A stretch of 64,000 nucleotides of DNA, taken from Lepeophtheirus salmonis (lineage: Eukaryota > Arthropoda > Copepoda > Siphonostomatoida > Caligidae). The notes beneath the pieces are model-generated. The model worked only from the letters and a program-made list of their open reading frames with translations. It was not told the origin of the DNA and ran no database searches. This document shows, piece after piece, positions 44,961 to 56,689 of this stretch. The stretch is from the NCBI RefSeq assembly GCF_016086655.4, contig NC_052136.2, forward strand, positions 52,134,492-52,198,491. The letters are read 5' to 3'. Position numbers and translations under genes: made by a program. Within the stretch, counting starts at the first letter, position 1. Each line of letters starts with the position of its first letter.

Positions 44961-46560
44961 ATATATCTATGTTTGTTCCATGGGATGGCTCGTATGTCTG
45001 ATTCAAAGACGTTTGTTAATGATTTAAAAATATTTTAGTTTATATACTTACAAATAATATGCAAACTTATTGTACCTTTTTGAATTCAATTTACGTAATT
45101 CAATATCAAATAATATATCTCATTTAGATAATCAATAATAAAATATGTATATATATATATATTTAGGAATGAACTCAAATAACATACTTCATTATCGAAA
45201 TTTTTGAAAGGAATGGATACATATGTACACTTACATACTGCTATTTATTAATACAAAAATCGTTTTCAGATAACGTAAAAGTAATTTACCTGTATATATA
45301 TCTTTATTATGCATGTATGTGAAAAAAAGTATATAAAATAGCTTAAAAGATAAAACAATGTCTTTTATTAAGAATTCAATGTTTTTAACAATATCTTTTA
45401 AAATACAATTTTAATGTTTTTTTGTTTTTTTTCAAAATATATTTACTTTGTAAAACAATAGATGGATTTTCCCCGTACGTTGAATGATCGTATCAGACAT
45501 AAATGCACAAAGTTCACAAATAAGTTTTTTTCTATTTAAGTATTTATGTTCATAGAACGATTTCTCTATGCCAAGGAATTCTTTTTTAAATTTTGGTATC
45601 CCGGAATTAATATTTAATTTTGGTATTCCAGAATTAATATTTAATTAATGTATTAGTTTTTATATTTCAAGAAAAAGGAATAAATTTTAACTATTCTTAT
45701 CCCTTATATTTTTTTATATTAAAATTAATTTATTCGAAACTTTTTTAGGGATATTACTTTATTATTTGCAATGAAAAAATTGTTTAAACTTTAAATCTAT
45801 TAATTCTTCATTTTTAATTTAATGAATAATATAAATAAATCTATGGTATGAAATAATCAGGGGCAGAACTTCCATTAAATGTAAGATCCTATTAAATTGC
45901 GGTAAAACCATATAGCGAGAGATAAATCCTTGTACCTACTTATAAAAGTGTATTTTAGAATTCCTTACATTGGAAATAAATCATATTTTCATTTTTTAAG
46001 TTATAATTTATTTGCTTGCATTTTATTTTTTCGTCTAAATAAATTATTTGGTTCCATGTTAAAATCTATTTATACAAAATGACCTAATATAACATCTACA
46101 TATCTTATACACATCTGATAAAACCTTCCAAATTGATTTATTTGATGATTTTTATATTCGACTAAAAATATATATATAAGCTGATATAATAGCCCCAAAA
46201 TTATCAGAATCAGCTGAACCTGCTGCAGCTAGGCAAGTAGAATACAAATAATTTTTTTTCAAATCTTGGATGACACAAGACCTTTTTTAAATGAGTTTTA
46301 TTAAAATATGTTAAAAGTAACATGTTCTATAATCAATTCAAGGTTATCTTGTTTTATAAATTTTTTGTCACTCCACGTTCCTTGATTGTATCAAGCAATA
46401 AGTGATCGCATCTAGACGGATTATTAAATAAAATAAAAAGAAAGCATTATAAACTTCAAAGGAAAAAATAGTAATAGTTTTTCCTTTTTTTAATAATAAA
46501 CATCTTTAAATAATAATATAAATTCATAATTATAATTAAATTATTAACTACTTCACACTT
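44960..46560. other. AT-rich intergenic DNA
   Basis: No gene seen. Holds a (TA)n tract near 45146-45164 and a short tandem duplication at 45591-45644. Confidence 0.6.
45591..45644 (+). repeat. 27-bp tandem duplication
   Basis: TTTTGGTATCCCGGAATTAA followed by TATTTAA at 45591-45617 is repeated at 45618-45644 as TTTTGGTATTCCAGAATTAA followed by TATTTAA, with two substitutions. A simple local duplication. Confidence 0.9.
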
Positions 46561-47029
46561 ACATTCTGTCTAAAAAGTACCAGGGATTGTTAGATAAAAC
46601 TTAAATTTTACTTTTAATCATTAAAATATATACTCAAAGTAATCTCCCTTGGGTGTAATATACTTATACAAATGTTTTTCCCAGTCCTCGAACATTTTTA
46701 GCATGGCCTTTAGCTCCTGCCACGATTTTTTTATAGATTCAATAAACTCAAAACGATTTCTACGGAGTGCCTAAGTTTGAGGAACAAAAAAAGTCACACG
46801 GTTATAAATCAGGTGAATATGCTGGTTGATCAATGGTATCTATTGTGTGGACCAGTAGTGATATAAACTTTCTTATAAAGCTGTTGCATGCAAATTAGTT
46901 CACATATCACTCTCAAACTTGGCATTATAAAGAAAAACAATGCTGTCGACCTCAAAAAAAAAAGTTTTTTAATCCCATCAGCGCAAGCATTTTAAATTAA
47001 CAATTTCCAGTACTTTTGTGACAGAATGT
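46561..47029 (-). mobile_element. Deleted mariner with inverted repeats
   Basis: The left end ACATTCTGTCTAAAAAGTAC followed by CAGGGATTGTT (46561-46591) pairs with the reverse complement of the right end, CAATTTCCAGTACTTTTGTG followed by ACAGAATGT (47001-47029). The minus strand carries the transposase C-terminal third: IDQPAYSPDL(stop)PCDFF (the HPPYSPDLAPCDFF block, third Asp kept), RRNRFEFIESIKKSWQELKA, then MFEDWEKHLYKYITPKGDYF. It is of the SETMAR/PCDFF-type mariner group. Only about 470 bases, so the first two catalytic blocks are deleted. Its right end abuts a relic of the unassigned gene family at 47040-47530, so the mariner appears to have inserted into or beside that gene. Confidence 0.85.
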
Positions 47030-47039
47030 AGATCATTTG

Positions 47040-47530
47040 TAAATTTTTAAATACCAAGTACTTTTTTTGATTTCTGTTTCTTTGATTTGGAAAAGAATAT
47101 GTTGAGCCATGCCTCTTGCTGAAGAGTCCTTGGATTAGAGCCAGTAATTTTGATACATATATATTTTGATGTCATTTCCAACATGATCAAAAAATAGTTC
47201 TAATGGTACGAATTCTTCAGTTAAGTACCAAAATGTGGCGAGAATGCCTTGATTGCTGCATCTGAACAAGTTTTATAGATCTTCATATAACTGATCAAGT
47301 TATGGATGGGTATGATATCATTCAAGTGTGCTGCTGAATGAAGTGGAGCTGTAAGTCAACCAAAGAGATAACCAAAAATAAGAAAGTGTACTAAGTGATT
47401 TAGTTTTTGTTGCTGTCTAGTCACAAATACAATTCCGTTAGGAAATTCTTGAACTATATTTTTGCTGAGCAGATTGATTTTTATTGAATAAAAAAAGCTT
47501 AGACATCCACCTTGCTTTGTGAACTGTCAA
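47040..47530 (-). pseudogene. Unassigned transposon protein family, copy 2 (middle part)
   Basis: Minus-strand blocks in order: VHKARWMSKLFLFNKNQ at about 47475-47530; LTAPLHSAAHLNDIIPIHNL at about 47310-47375; SYMKIYKTCSDAAIKAFS at about 47240-47300; then, after one frameshift, FWYLTEEFVPLELFFDHVGN followed by DIKIYM at about 47170-47245. The TAPL..AA.LND block matches WFTASLPSAAPLNDL in the copy at 50790-51600, and the EEFVPLELF block matches EELVPLALFS there and EEVVPFALFS in the copy at 8044-9430. No flanking inverted repeats of the long type are seen. Frameshifts and stops make it dead. Confidence 0.65.
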
Positions 47531-48324
47531 AACATTTATCATTTCCCTCACTTACTCTACCAGCATTACCAGTTCCTTACAATCCCCTTAAACACAAGTC
47601 TCCGTGGACCATGTTTTCGAAAGTTATATTATTTTTCTCTTCTTGTCTATCGTCCAGATGTGGATAGTCAAGATACTTTATATCACATCAAAATAATGAC
47701 TTAAGCTACAGAATTGTTTACCCAAACACTCAAATATTGACGAATGCTACTAATGAACAAAGTAAACCATGTGTCAATCAATAATACCAACTTGAAACAA
47801 AAATATATATACTTACGAACTACGCAATAAAATTTGACGCATGTACAAGTAATTGTGTCTGAATATGTGTTAAACATACGTTATTGTAGTACTATAGAAA
47901 GGGCCATCTGATTCTGACAAGATTAATAATTGGACGAGGGGGAACTGCAACACTCTCAATGTGGTTATTTTTCTTGTTTTATGATATTTTATGATAAAAC
48001 ATGTTTTTAAAATAACGCACGAAAAAAAAAGTTGAGCTTCATACATGTTTAGAAATTGTAATTTTGTTAGAGGTAAACATTAACCAAGTTTGCAAAAATT
48101 TTATATCTGTGCTCTACTTACCTAGTTCCAGTATCAAAATTAGGTTCCACTGATTGTGACTAAGACTTCTAATTGCAGGAGCAACTGCTTCACCCTGATA
48201 TATATGTATTGTATATGAGTGAATGTCTTTAATTTAAATGTATATATATTAGGAAGTTCCTTATTTTTCGTTTTTTTGAAATGCCCGGATCGCTGGATCA
48301 ATATATGTTCCGATCGATACAAAA

Positions 48325-49735
48325 ATATAATCGGTAAATTTTCTGCAAATTGAGAAAATTTTAAAGATAGTTCAATGGCATCAAAAATTTGAAAATTGCT
48401 ATTTTTTTCAAAAAAATTACTTCTTCATTGATTATTGATAAAACAGTTCAAAATACAGCTTTATATATTTATTATTTTTTTTAAATGATGTAGTTTATTT
48501 AAAGATATATTTATAATATTCTGAGAAAAACTATTTATAATACGAATTATAATGCAAAATAGTGGAACAGATAATTACTATATTTATAACTTGTTAAATA
48601 ATTTGTCTCACTTTTATTATAGTGAGAATAATTAATCAATTCTTCCAACGATCATCTTCAACAGAGTCTTCCAAGAGAGGATTATAAAAACTATTTGGAA
48701 CTCGCAAAAATATTTATTGTTGGTTTGGCTCTATTTGGTCGTCAAGTGAGTTGACAAAAAACAAAAAATATTATTTGGAATGAAAATTATGGAAAAACAA
48801 GAACATAATTGCAACAAAAATTTAGTAGACTATGTTACAAAAAAGACAAAAAAATCATTGAGATGCTGAAACTCCCGGAAATTTTTTTAAAATTTGATTC
48901 AAAATTGGGGCTAAGTAACGATCATCCCTTGAACTAATTGATGCTCTTCCAAGTTGCCGATGGCAAAGTAGAACAAGGAGTGTCACTAATTAAAGAATAC
49001 AGTGGCTCATTAACAACTGACGAATCAAACTTTCAATTCTTATTACATGTTGTTCAAGAGCATCAAAAGATGTATCCAGACTCAAAAAACCTTAGTATAT
49101 TAGACATATTACTCAGGAAAAAAAATGATTATATATTAATATTCAAATTTTTATAATAATGCTTGATAGAGTAAAAAAATATTGTTTTTATGGTTTAAAT
49201 TATCTTATTTTATTTTTACTACTATATGTTATATTTCACTCAAAACAAAATAAATAACTATTAAGGATAATTGAGTATCTTTTTTTTTTTTAAATTATCA
49301 ATAAAAACCGCTTTTAACACACTTTACCAATAGTATATATTCTTTTTATTAATAAAAAACTAATTGTCACTCTAAATTTCTAACAATTCAACAATATGAA
49401 AATATGTCATAAAATTTGGATGTTTTCTATGAAAAAAGAGAAAAATATAAAAACATGGGGCACATAATTCAATATGCATTATTTTTCTCTTCAAATATTT
49501 TTAATTATAATTCAAATCACAAATATTTTTACCAATATAAAACATTAACATATCTTTTAGTAAATTTAGTCATTTTAAAAAATTACAAAACATTAAAAGC
49601 TGCATCTTAAACTGTTTTCATCATAATTGAAGAAAAATTCACTTGTTTTTTTAAAATCGGCAATTTTTCAAAACTTTGAGATAGTTGAGCTACCTCTAAA
49701 CAATTGTAGCTGAAACTTTACCAATAGTATTCTTT
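48325..49735 (+). mobile_element. Second long-inverted-repeat element, internally shortened
   Basis: The left arm begins near 48329 (TCGGTAAATTTTCTGCAAAT, then GATAGTTCAATGGC, TTTGAAAATTG, ATTACTTCTTCATTGATTAT, AACAGTT, ATACAGCTTT). The reverse complement of the right arm (49560-49728) runs TTGGTAAAGTTTCAGCTACA, AGCTCAACTATCTC, TTTTGAAAAATTG, TTTTTCTTCAATTATGATGA, AACAGTT, ATGCAGCTTT, in the same order. The TTTGAAAATTG and ACTTCTTCAT blocks also match the arms of the 7045-10330 element. The gene relic inside (48660-49120) belongs to the same family as the gene in that element. At about 1.4 kb against 3.3 kb it is a shortened relative. Confidence 0.65.
48660..49120 (+). pseudogene. Unassigned transposon protein family, copy 3 (deleted)
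   Basis: The plus strand reads QSLPREDYKNYLELAKIF (about 48663-48715), matching NPRADYREMTKL of copy 1. It passes directly into VGLALFGRQVS, the EE-VGLALF block, so the intervening part (ARWM and TAPL blocks) is deleted. Further on, ADGKVEQGVSLIKEYSGSLT followed by TDESNFQFLLHVVQEHQKMY (about 48955-49080) matches the AERGVKMMSDYAN...QYLL block of copy 1, with the Ala-Glu-Arg changed to Val-Glu-Gln. It lies between the two arms of the 48325-49735 element. Confidence 0.65.
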
Positions 49736-49790
49736 ATCAATAGGATGGATTTCGTCCTAGTTACACCAACATTTCAACAAATGAAAAATG

Positions 49791-50013
49791 AATGGAATTG
49801 TCATGGCTCAGTGACAACCCGCCTGGGAGATATTATTATCTTGAACTCAATGTGCATTCGATCCCAGGTGATTCTTAGAGAAAGAAGTATACTTTATGTA
49901 TGTATATGGATTTCACAAAAAGATTCCTAGGGTAAAGGAGTAATTGTAATACTATAATGTTAACTTATACTTAATCAGTGCAACTCCATCTAACCAATTA
50001 AAGGAACATTAAA
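49791..50013 (+). repeat. tRNA-derived SINE, younger copy
   Basis: The body starts with tRNA-like sequence: TGGCTCAGTGAC (49804-49815) fits the pol III A box (TRGCNNAGYNGG), and CATTCGATCCC (49855-49865) fits the B box (GGTTCGANTCC) in 8 of 11 positions, at tRNA-like spacing. A tRNA-unrelated region follows, and the copy ends with AATCAGTGCAACTCCATCTA followed by ACCAATTAAAGGAACATT and an A10 tract. The second copy at 2355-2575 aligns over the same span, which shows this is a dispersed family and not a lone tRNA pseudogene. It lies about 60 bases after the right arm of the 48325-49735 element. Confidence 0.7.
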
Positions 50014-50465
50014 AAAAAAATTAAACACCTTAATGTATGTAAATTATGATGATGCGGTTGCCCTCGAAATTATACATCCCTGTCAAAATCAGAAGAACCT
50101 AATTATGGTAATGCAAAAAGGTATGTAGAACACAAATAACAATTTTAAGCAAATTTGGTTAACGTTTACATTTAGCACATTTGCAATTTCTAAACACGTA
50201 TAAAGCAAAACTTTTAAACAAAAACGTACCTGATGTTTTATAATTTTTTGCCACACTATAATTTCCTTGATTGTAAATAGAAATAAGTGATTGCGCCCAG
50301 ACCGTTGATTAAATATTATAGACATAATTAAACTTCAATACAGAAAATAAAAAAGGAAAACCTTTTTTTCCTTTTTTCTTATTAATTATACTTTTTTATG
50401 TAATATAAATTTAAAACTAGAATGTAAATATTTGATTTATATTAGAGTTTAGAGTGTTATAATAC

Positions 50466-50480
50466 ACCCCCCCCCTCCCC

Positions 50481-50511
<31 letters not shown>

Positions 50512-50512
50512 T
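50466..50512 (+). repeat. Compound microsatellite C-rich/A/(TA)n
   Basis: A C-tract interrupted by one T (50466-50480), then fifteen A, then an alternating TA run to about 50512. The three simple repeats are directly abutted. The C-tract is unusual in this AT-rich window and a likely site of sequencing or assembly slippage. Confidence 0.9.
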
Positions 50513-50789
50513 CATCGTCAGAATCATAATGTTCTCACTGTAGTACTGAAATAACGTCAGTTGAACACATTTACAAACATAGTTACTAGTGCACGCGTCA
50601 AATTATACTACGTAGTAGTATTCATTTTTGTGTTTCAAGTTGGTATTACTGATTGACGAATTTGTATTCACAGCAAACACTTTGTGCATTAATAGCATTG
50701 GTTATTATTTAAGTGCTGGTTTAAACTATTCTTTAGCTTGAGTCATGATTTTGTTCTGATATCAAGGACTTCATTTATCCATCTCTGGA

Positions 50790-51600
50790 ATATAGATTAG
50801 AAGAAAAGAATAAGATATACTTCAGCTATGCAAAACGTTGTCCAATGAGGCTTTTATTAGAAGGGACAGGAAAAATTGGTAGATGTTTTATGCTATAAAG
50901 TTGGATCTGCTCAACAAAAATATGGTTTGAGACTGAGCAACAAGAGAAAGTAAATTGCTTTTTACAATTTTTTTTTTTTTGGTTACCTGTCTTTGTGGTT
51001 TACAGCTTCACTTCCTTCAGCAGCACCTTTGAATGATCTTAGTTTTTTAAATTTGCCTTTTTGATGTGTTATTGTAGTTTTTTAACAAAAAGTTTAGATA
51101 AAACACATGTCCTAAAAACAATGATTTAGCATAGATAGTTATGAAGAAGCTCCGTAATCACTTTGGGTATTAGACACAGGAGTTGGTTCCGCTCGCTCTA
51201 TTCAGCAATGTTTTCGTTGGTGATCGAAAGTACAATATAAGCCTGAAATTATATTCGACTAAAAAACTGATAGCTTTCGAAGAGGCAAACTTATATTTCA
51301 AAACTATAACTGAAAAATTTAAATTAAATAATGTTATTGTTCCAGAATCACATTTTTTAAGCCATACTGAATAAAGGGTCAGATTAGCTTTGAGAACTTG
51401 TAACATCTTGGTCATAAATTAAGACTACATAAAGCAAAAAAGTTATATAGATTACATTCAGGCATTGCAGAGAGAGTAATATCAAAAATGACTGACTATG
51501 CAAACATAATTACTTAAAATTCCAACAGAGAGAGTATCTACTTCAAGCAGTAGAATATGATAGGCAATGACTTGATTGTTTAAAAAGGAATATCTTTGAT
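50790..51600 (+). pseudogene. Unassigned transposon protein family, copy 4
   Basis: Plus-strand blocks in family order: a DILQLCKTL piece (equivalent of DYREMTKLTVI); MFYAIKLDLLNKN (the ARWMxKxxxxxxLF equivalent, about 50880-50920); LWFTASLPSAAPLNDLSFLN (about 50995-51055); IVMKKLRNHFGY(stop)TQELVPLALFS (about 51133-51206); NVFVGDRKYNISLKLYSTKK followed by an FKTITEKFKL stretch (about 51207-51330), which parallels YLTKKPDRFRKGKPIFQEIT of copy 1; and GIAERVISKMTDYANIIT (about 51460-51515) with EYLLQAVEYDRQ after it. This is the most complete run of the C-terminal two thirds. Several stops. Long inverted repeats of the type at 7045 are not obvious around it. Confidence 0.65.
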
Positions 51601-51609
51601 AAATAAATG

Positions 51610-54600
51610 GATAATAAAAATAATCACTTTTTTTCTGATTTTCACTTTTTTATTTGTAGAAGTCTACGAAAATATATAAAACAATTTCATTTTCATTTTC
51701 AAATTGGTAGTTTAAAAATTGTTCATTGATAAAGACTTAAGGTTGGTGTAAAATCTTTCAAAAATATTAATATTATTTCAGCAGTAAAAGGGCAAACATA
51801 AGAGAAAATAACATTAATGGATGTTAGTATATAATTTTAGTACTGCGGTCAGCACACCTACATATTTCTCTTTACCTTCATTTCATTGGATAATATTGAT
51901 ACTAAAATAATAAAATACAAAATAAATATTATTCAAAAATAGTTATATTTTAGTTTAATCTTTTATACTTGTTTTCTAAACACTATGCAAAATCATCAAA
52001 AATTGCATATTGGAAAAACTTATGGTCGATGAGGCAGGGTATAGTTAGACATACTTACATCCATAAAAAACGATTTTTGAACTTCTTGCATCATAAACAT
52101 AGGAAAAAATAAGGAAACATATCAAAATTTAAAACAGTATATCTTTTAATAGGTCTAATGTATAAATACATTGTATCAAATGTATATATACTGCTTTATG
52201 TCAAAATCTATATTTCATTTTTTAATTCGTCAATAAGGGGTGATAAATCTAAAAAAATAATATTTTCCGTAAGGTGGTATGATAATCTTTAGCTTATTGT
52301 TTAGAAATAGTGTATGCAAAATTTTAGCACTTTCTATATGAGAAATATTCGTAGATGTTATTTTTTATTATATAATATTACCATTCCATAAGTTTTATTA
52401 TTTTGCTACAAAACGGTGCCACTCTTTGTTTCTCTGTTTACAAACGAGTATATGAGATGTATTGCATTATTTTCGATATATTTCAAATTGGGAAGTCTCT
52501 GGTACACTTTTTGTGGGTAAAAAATTTCAGAGCTTGAAAATATATTAAATAAAGTGATCTTACTTTTGTATATCTCGTTTGCAAGTAATTTTTTCAAGTT
52601 CAGAACTAAAACAGTAATATTTAAAACATTTTTTTAAAATAACACATATTTCTCTAACTTTCATACAACTATTTCTTCTATATTTTAAATGAGTTTGACT
52701 CCTAAATTTTCCATAATAATTTTTTTAAGCCATTTGAAAACCACAAAAACACTATTTCAAATTAAATTAATTATTTTTACTGTTTTTACATAAAAATATT
52801 TTATGAAAAAATAGCTCTGAAAATCAGCTCAAAACGTTTTTACATAGTATAATTATTCACATAATTAACTCGATCTTTTTTTGCAAATAATTACTTAACA
52901 TAGTCATATCGTATTGCAATCCTAAAAAATAACATAGTATTATTAAAATTGTTTTTATAATCTTATAATAATGAATTCAAAAATAAATGATTTCAAATTT
53001 ATTATATATATTTAATTTTATTTTTATTTTTAAAAGATAAATTCTTACTTATTTAAAAGGCATTATTATAAAAATAGCCTTTGTTGTAAAAATCTTGAAA
53101 AATAAATAAAAATGTTAAATATTTTTGTACTTTTTTTTTCTAAAATAATTTTCTCTCAATAAAAATAATAAAGCTTTATAGGGCTAAAGAAAAAGTGAAA
53201 AATAGAAATATTTTGATCGATGCTCTGTATTCTTTCATCTTTTGTCTGATTTAATAAAACTTTTTTTTTCATTTAGTCTGATTAATTTTTATTCTCTAAA
53301 GACGATCTTGTCTTAAGTGATTTACAATATGATACTGTTATTAGTAAACTAAATTACAAAAATATTTAACGTACCTTTCCAATAATTTTAATACATGTTA
53401 TTTGTTATGTTATATATTATTGGATCTAGTTTAGATACTGGAATTTTTTAAAACAATGCCAATTATACAAAGCTTCTATTAATGGTATAAGCATATGTAA
53501 AGAGCTAATAGTTTGTAAGGGCATATAGTGTAGCTGAAGACAATGCAAGGCCCAATTTAGATTTTAAGGGTGAATTATATATATTTTAACTTTAATAAAG
53601 ATGTGAAACTTTTCAAAACCGTCACGGTCGTAAATTCTTATATAAATATTTATTGGTAACGTTGAGAGAAAACATATCTTCTGACACAAAAGTTACATAA
53701 CGTTATATCTGATTTTGTATTAACTTCATTGATATTATAATTGGAAATTCCAACTAGAAAATGGATGTTCTAAAAAAGTATCCAATCATTTACTTTTCTT
53801 TAGTACATGTTGAAATTATAAGACACATTTATAACCTGAGATAAAATATTATAGAGTAATACTTTTACATTTTAGTTTCTTGAGGGTGTCTGTACGTCTA
53901 ACAAATGCATCCCATAAAAAAATAGATTTAAAACAATAAAGCTGTAACAGCTTTATTGTTTTGTTGTCAACTCTTTACCAGCTCGTAAAGCAAAATATGC
54001 GTATGTTGGGGCACTCAAGTAGCAAACATTTCTTAATGGGGGAAGCTTTTTACGTAACTTAGAAAAGTAATTAATAGTAAAATACTATTAATAAAAAAAG
54101 AAACGTCGTAAATTAAACATTATTTTTTCGATGTCGATCCTGATTCCAGAAAAAAACACCCGATTATAATATTCCTGATTTCTATTAATTGTAGCATCAC
54201 AAGTTTCTATTTTCAATACAGAAATAAATAATTAGGAGTAGTACATATATTTTGCAGATTACCAAAATATAACTTTTATATATACTTGCTTGCAAAGATT
54301 TCTACAAAAAAAATTTGTGTCTTATTAAAAATACGAAGAAGTTGCATCCTTATACAATCTAAATACACATTAATGTTTAAATTTAGTCCTTCAGACAAAA
54401 GACATAATAATAAAAATGTACATATTTATAATCAAACACAACTATAAAAATCTAAATACAAAATTTAAAATTCTAATTAACACGACGATAAAGTTATAAA
54501 ACTAGAAAAAATATTGCACACTTTACAACAATGGTTAAAAAAACTACCAACCAACTAACAAAAAAAAACGAAGAACCATTTTTGCTGCATTTTAACCACT

Positions 54601-56685
54601 TGTATCTTCTTACAATTTTGGGGTATGTTTTTTAAATGGACTAAAGAGGCCATATAAAGGACGCAAATGATATCACGTACCCATGACAAATCAGTGTTGC
54701 CAAGATTAGGAATTTTCATATTGAGCACTCCATACCAAGGGGTGGAGGAAATTTAAAATTGGTCTTACGTCCTTTTCATAAATTTCTTTTTCATTGCTTA
54801 ATTTGTGGGCAGTTAACGCATTTGCACTTAAGAGAGGATAATTTAAGGCCTTACTTTTGTCTGAGCTATTGGTAGCAGGTCCAAATAATAAAATTGTTCC
54901 AGCGAACTTAACATTAATGCCTTTCATATTTAAAATAATAAAATTATTCTTTTTGGATTATTCGTGAGCAGGAATTCGTCTCACAAAACTAAGGCATTGC
55001 ACTATGGACTTTTAAATTCCTAGATATATATTACCAAAAAACGCACGTTGAGAGAGCTAATTAGAGTTTATATAGGGAGAGTTATTTTAGGGCATTTTAA
55101 CAGATGTCACAGCAAGATATGATGCTTTTAATAACAAAATACCAAGAGTCTATGTAAATTTAGGGGACTTTGCCTCAGACATATTAAGGTTAATATGTCA
55201 TCTGAATGAGAACGACACATAAAAAATTTAAAACATATTCAGAATATTTTTAGAAAACATCATCGTCCTTCAGATAATCTATAGCTGTGGAAATTTTTAT
55301 TTTAACTATTAACGTTTTCTTAATATTTGTGTCCATTCTTTCAATATTTTTGTTAATTCTTTTGATTTGATTTTACTTCCAATATTATTAAATGAATATT
55401 TTTATTTATTTTTTTAAATTGAGACTTAAAAAAAAGAAGCCGAAGAACAGATGAATAAGTATATCCCTGGAGGTCTAATTTTAAACTATAATGTTTATTT
55501 ATATTTGTTATAATGCAATTCCTCGATGTATTTTATTTAATTATTTATTGTAGTAAAAATGTAATAGTTAATATAAAAAAATCCACAAAAGAAAAAGTTT
55601 ATAAAATCCCAATACATGGGCAATCAGTGAATGCATGAATGGTAGAATTGTATATTTTTTGACAGTCTTTGCCAGGAGAGTCGAAAAAAATAAGTCCTAC
55701 AATTTTCTCATCTCCATTTATATACTCACATATACGAGTATGAATAGATGATACAATTACAAGTTTTATTTTCGATATGAGTTACACAAGGAACGTTAAT
55801 TCATGTTGGATCTTATAGAAGTTGTCACATTTTCAATAGTTTTTACTTATAGCCAATATTTTTTTCTTATCAAAAATAAATATTAGTTTCATCTAGTGAA
55901 AATTTATTGTGAAAAGAACAAATATTTAGAGAAAGATTTTTTTAATGATAATTAATGTTGGTTCAATATTTTTAATTATGAATAAATGTATTTACGATAA
56001 AATTTTCACTCAAAATGCAGTTTATTAAACTTTGAATGTGATAGACACAAAAGATTTTATCTATCGACAGTTTTATGGATTTTTTCAGAGCAAGTATAAT
56101 TAATTTATTATATTTTTTCAATAAATAAAAACAGAAATTTCAGTAGTGAGACCATATGATTTATGCATTGATATATATTTAAATAAATTTCTTAAATCAT
56201 ATTTAAAAATATTTGTAATACTTTTTAAGATCCAGACTTTTATTTTTGAAATCTTGCAACAGTTTCAAAATACCCCAAAGTGAAACCTTGTGAATAAAGT
56301 TTTATAAAATAGAAATACTAAATATTCATTAATAAATTATAAAAAACCTAAGAAATGATTATAAATCAAAATCAAGACTCTTTATAAAAAAGTAATACAT
56401 TTTGTACATATTGCATTTTTATTTTAAAAAAGGGGCATGAAAGGTTAATCAACATAATTCAATGTAATAAATTATAATATAAACTTCTAAAATATTACTT
56501 AATATGCAACAGTGCAATAACAAATAGACTAACAGTCTGTTTCTATAAAAATTCATACAAGCTCATTTATATTCTACATAATTTTATTTTATATTTAATC
56601 AGAAAGATACATTTAATTAATTAAGTTGATGTGCTTATTTCGATTAAAGATTCTAATAATGGCATAAAATGTTCAATTTATTTAG
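51610..56685. other. AT-rich intergenic DNA
   Basis: No assignable gene. Contains the near-perfect palindrome at 53930-53962. The open frames here are short and compositionally simple. 54600-55020 is slightly less AT-rich but shows no known motif. Confidence 0.55.
53930..53962. repeat. 33-bp near-perfect palindrome
   Basis: AAAACAATAAAGCTGT, one unpaired A, then ACAGCTTTATTGTTTT. The arms are exact, 16 bp each. It would extrude as a cruciform or fold as a hairpin with almost no loop. No coding or element context is visible. Confidence 0.9.
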
Positions 56686-56689
56686 ATTC

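Noticed and set aside
48140..48322. 60-codon minus-strand frame next to the second long-inverted-repeat element
   Set aside because: Low-complexity Thr/Ile/Lys/Leu content with no similarity to the gene family. Treated as a chance frame.
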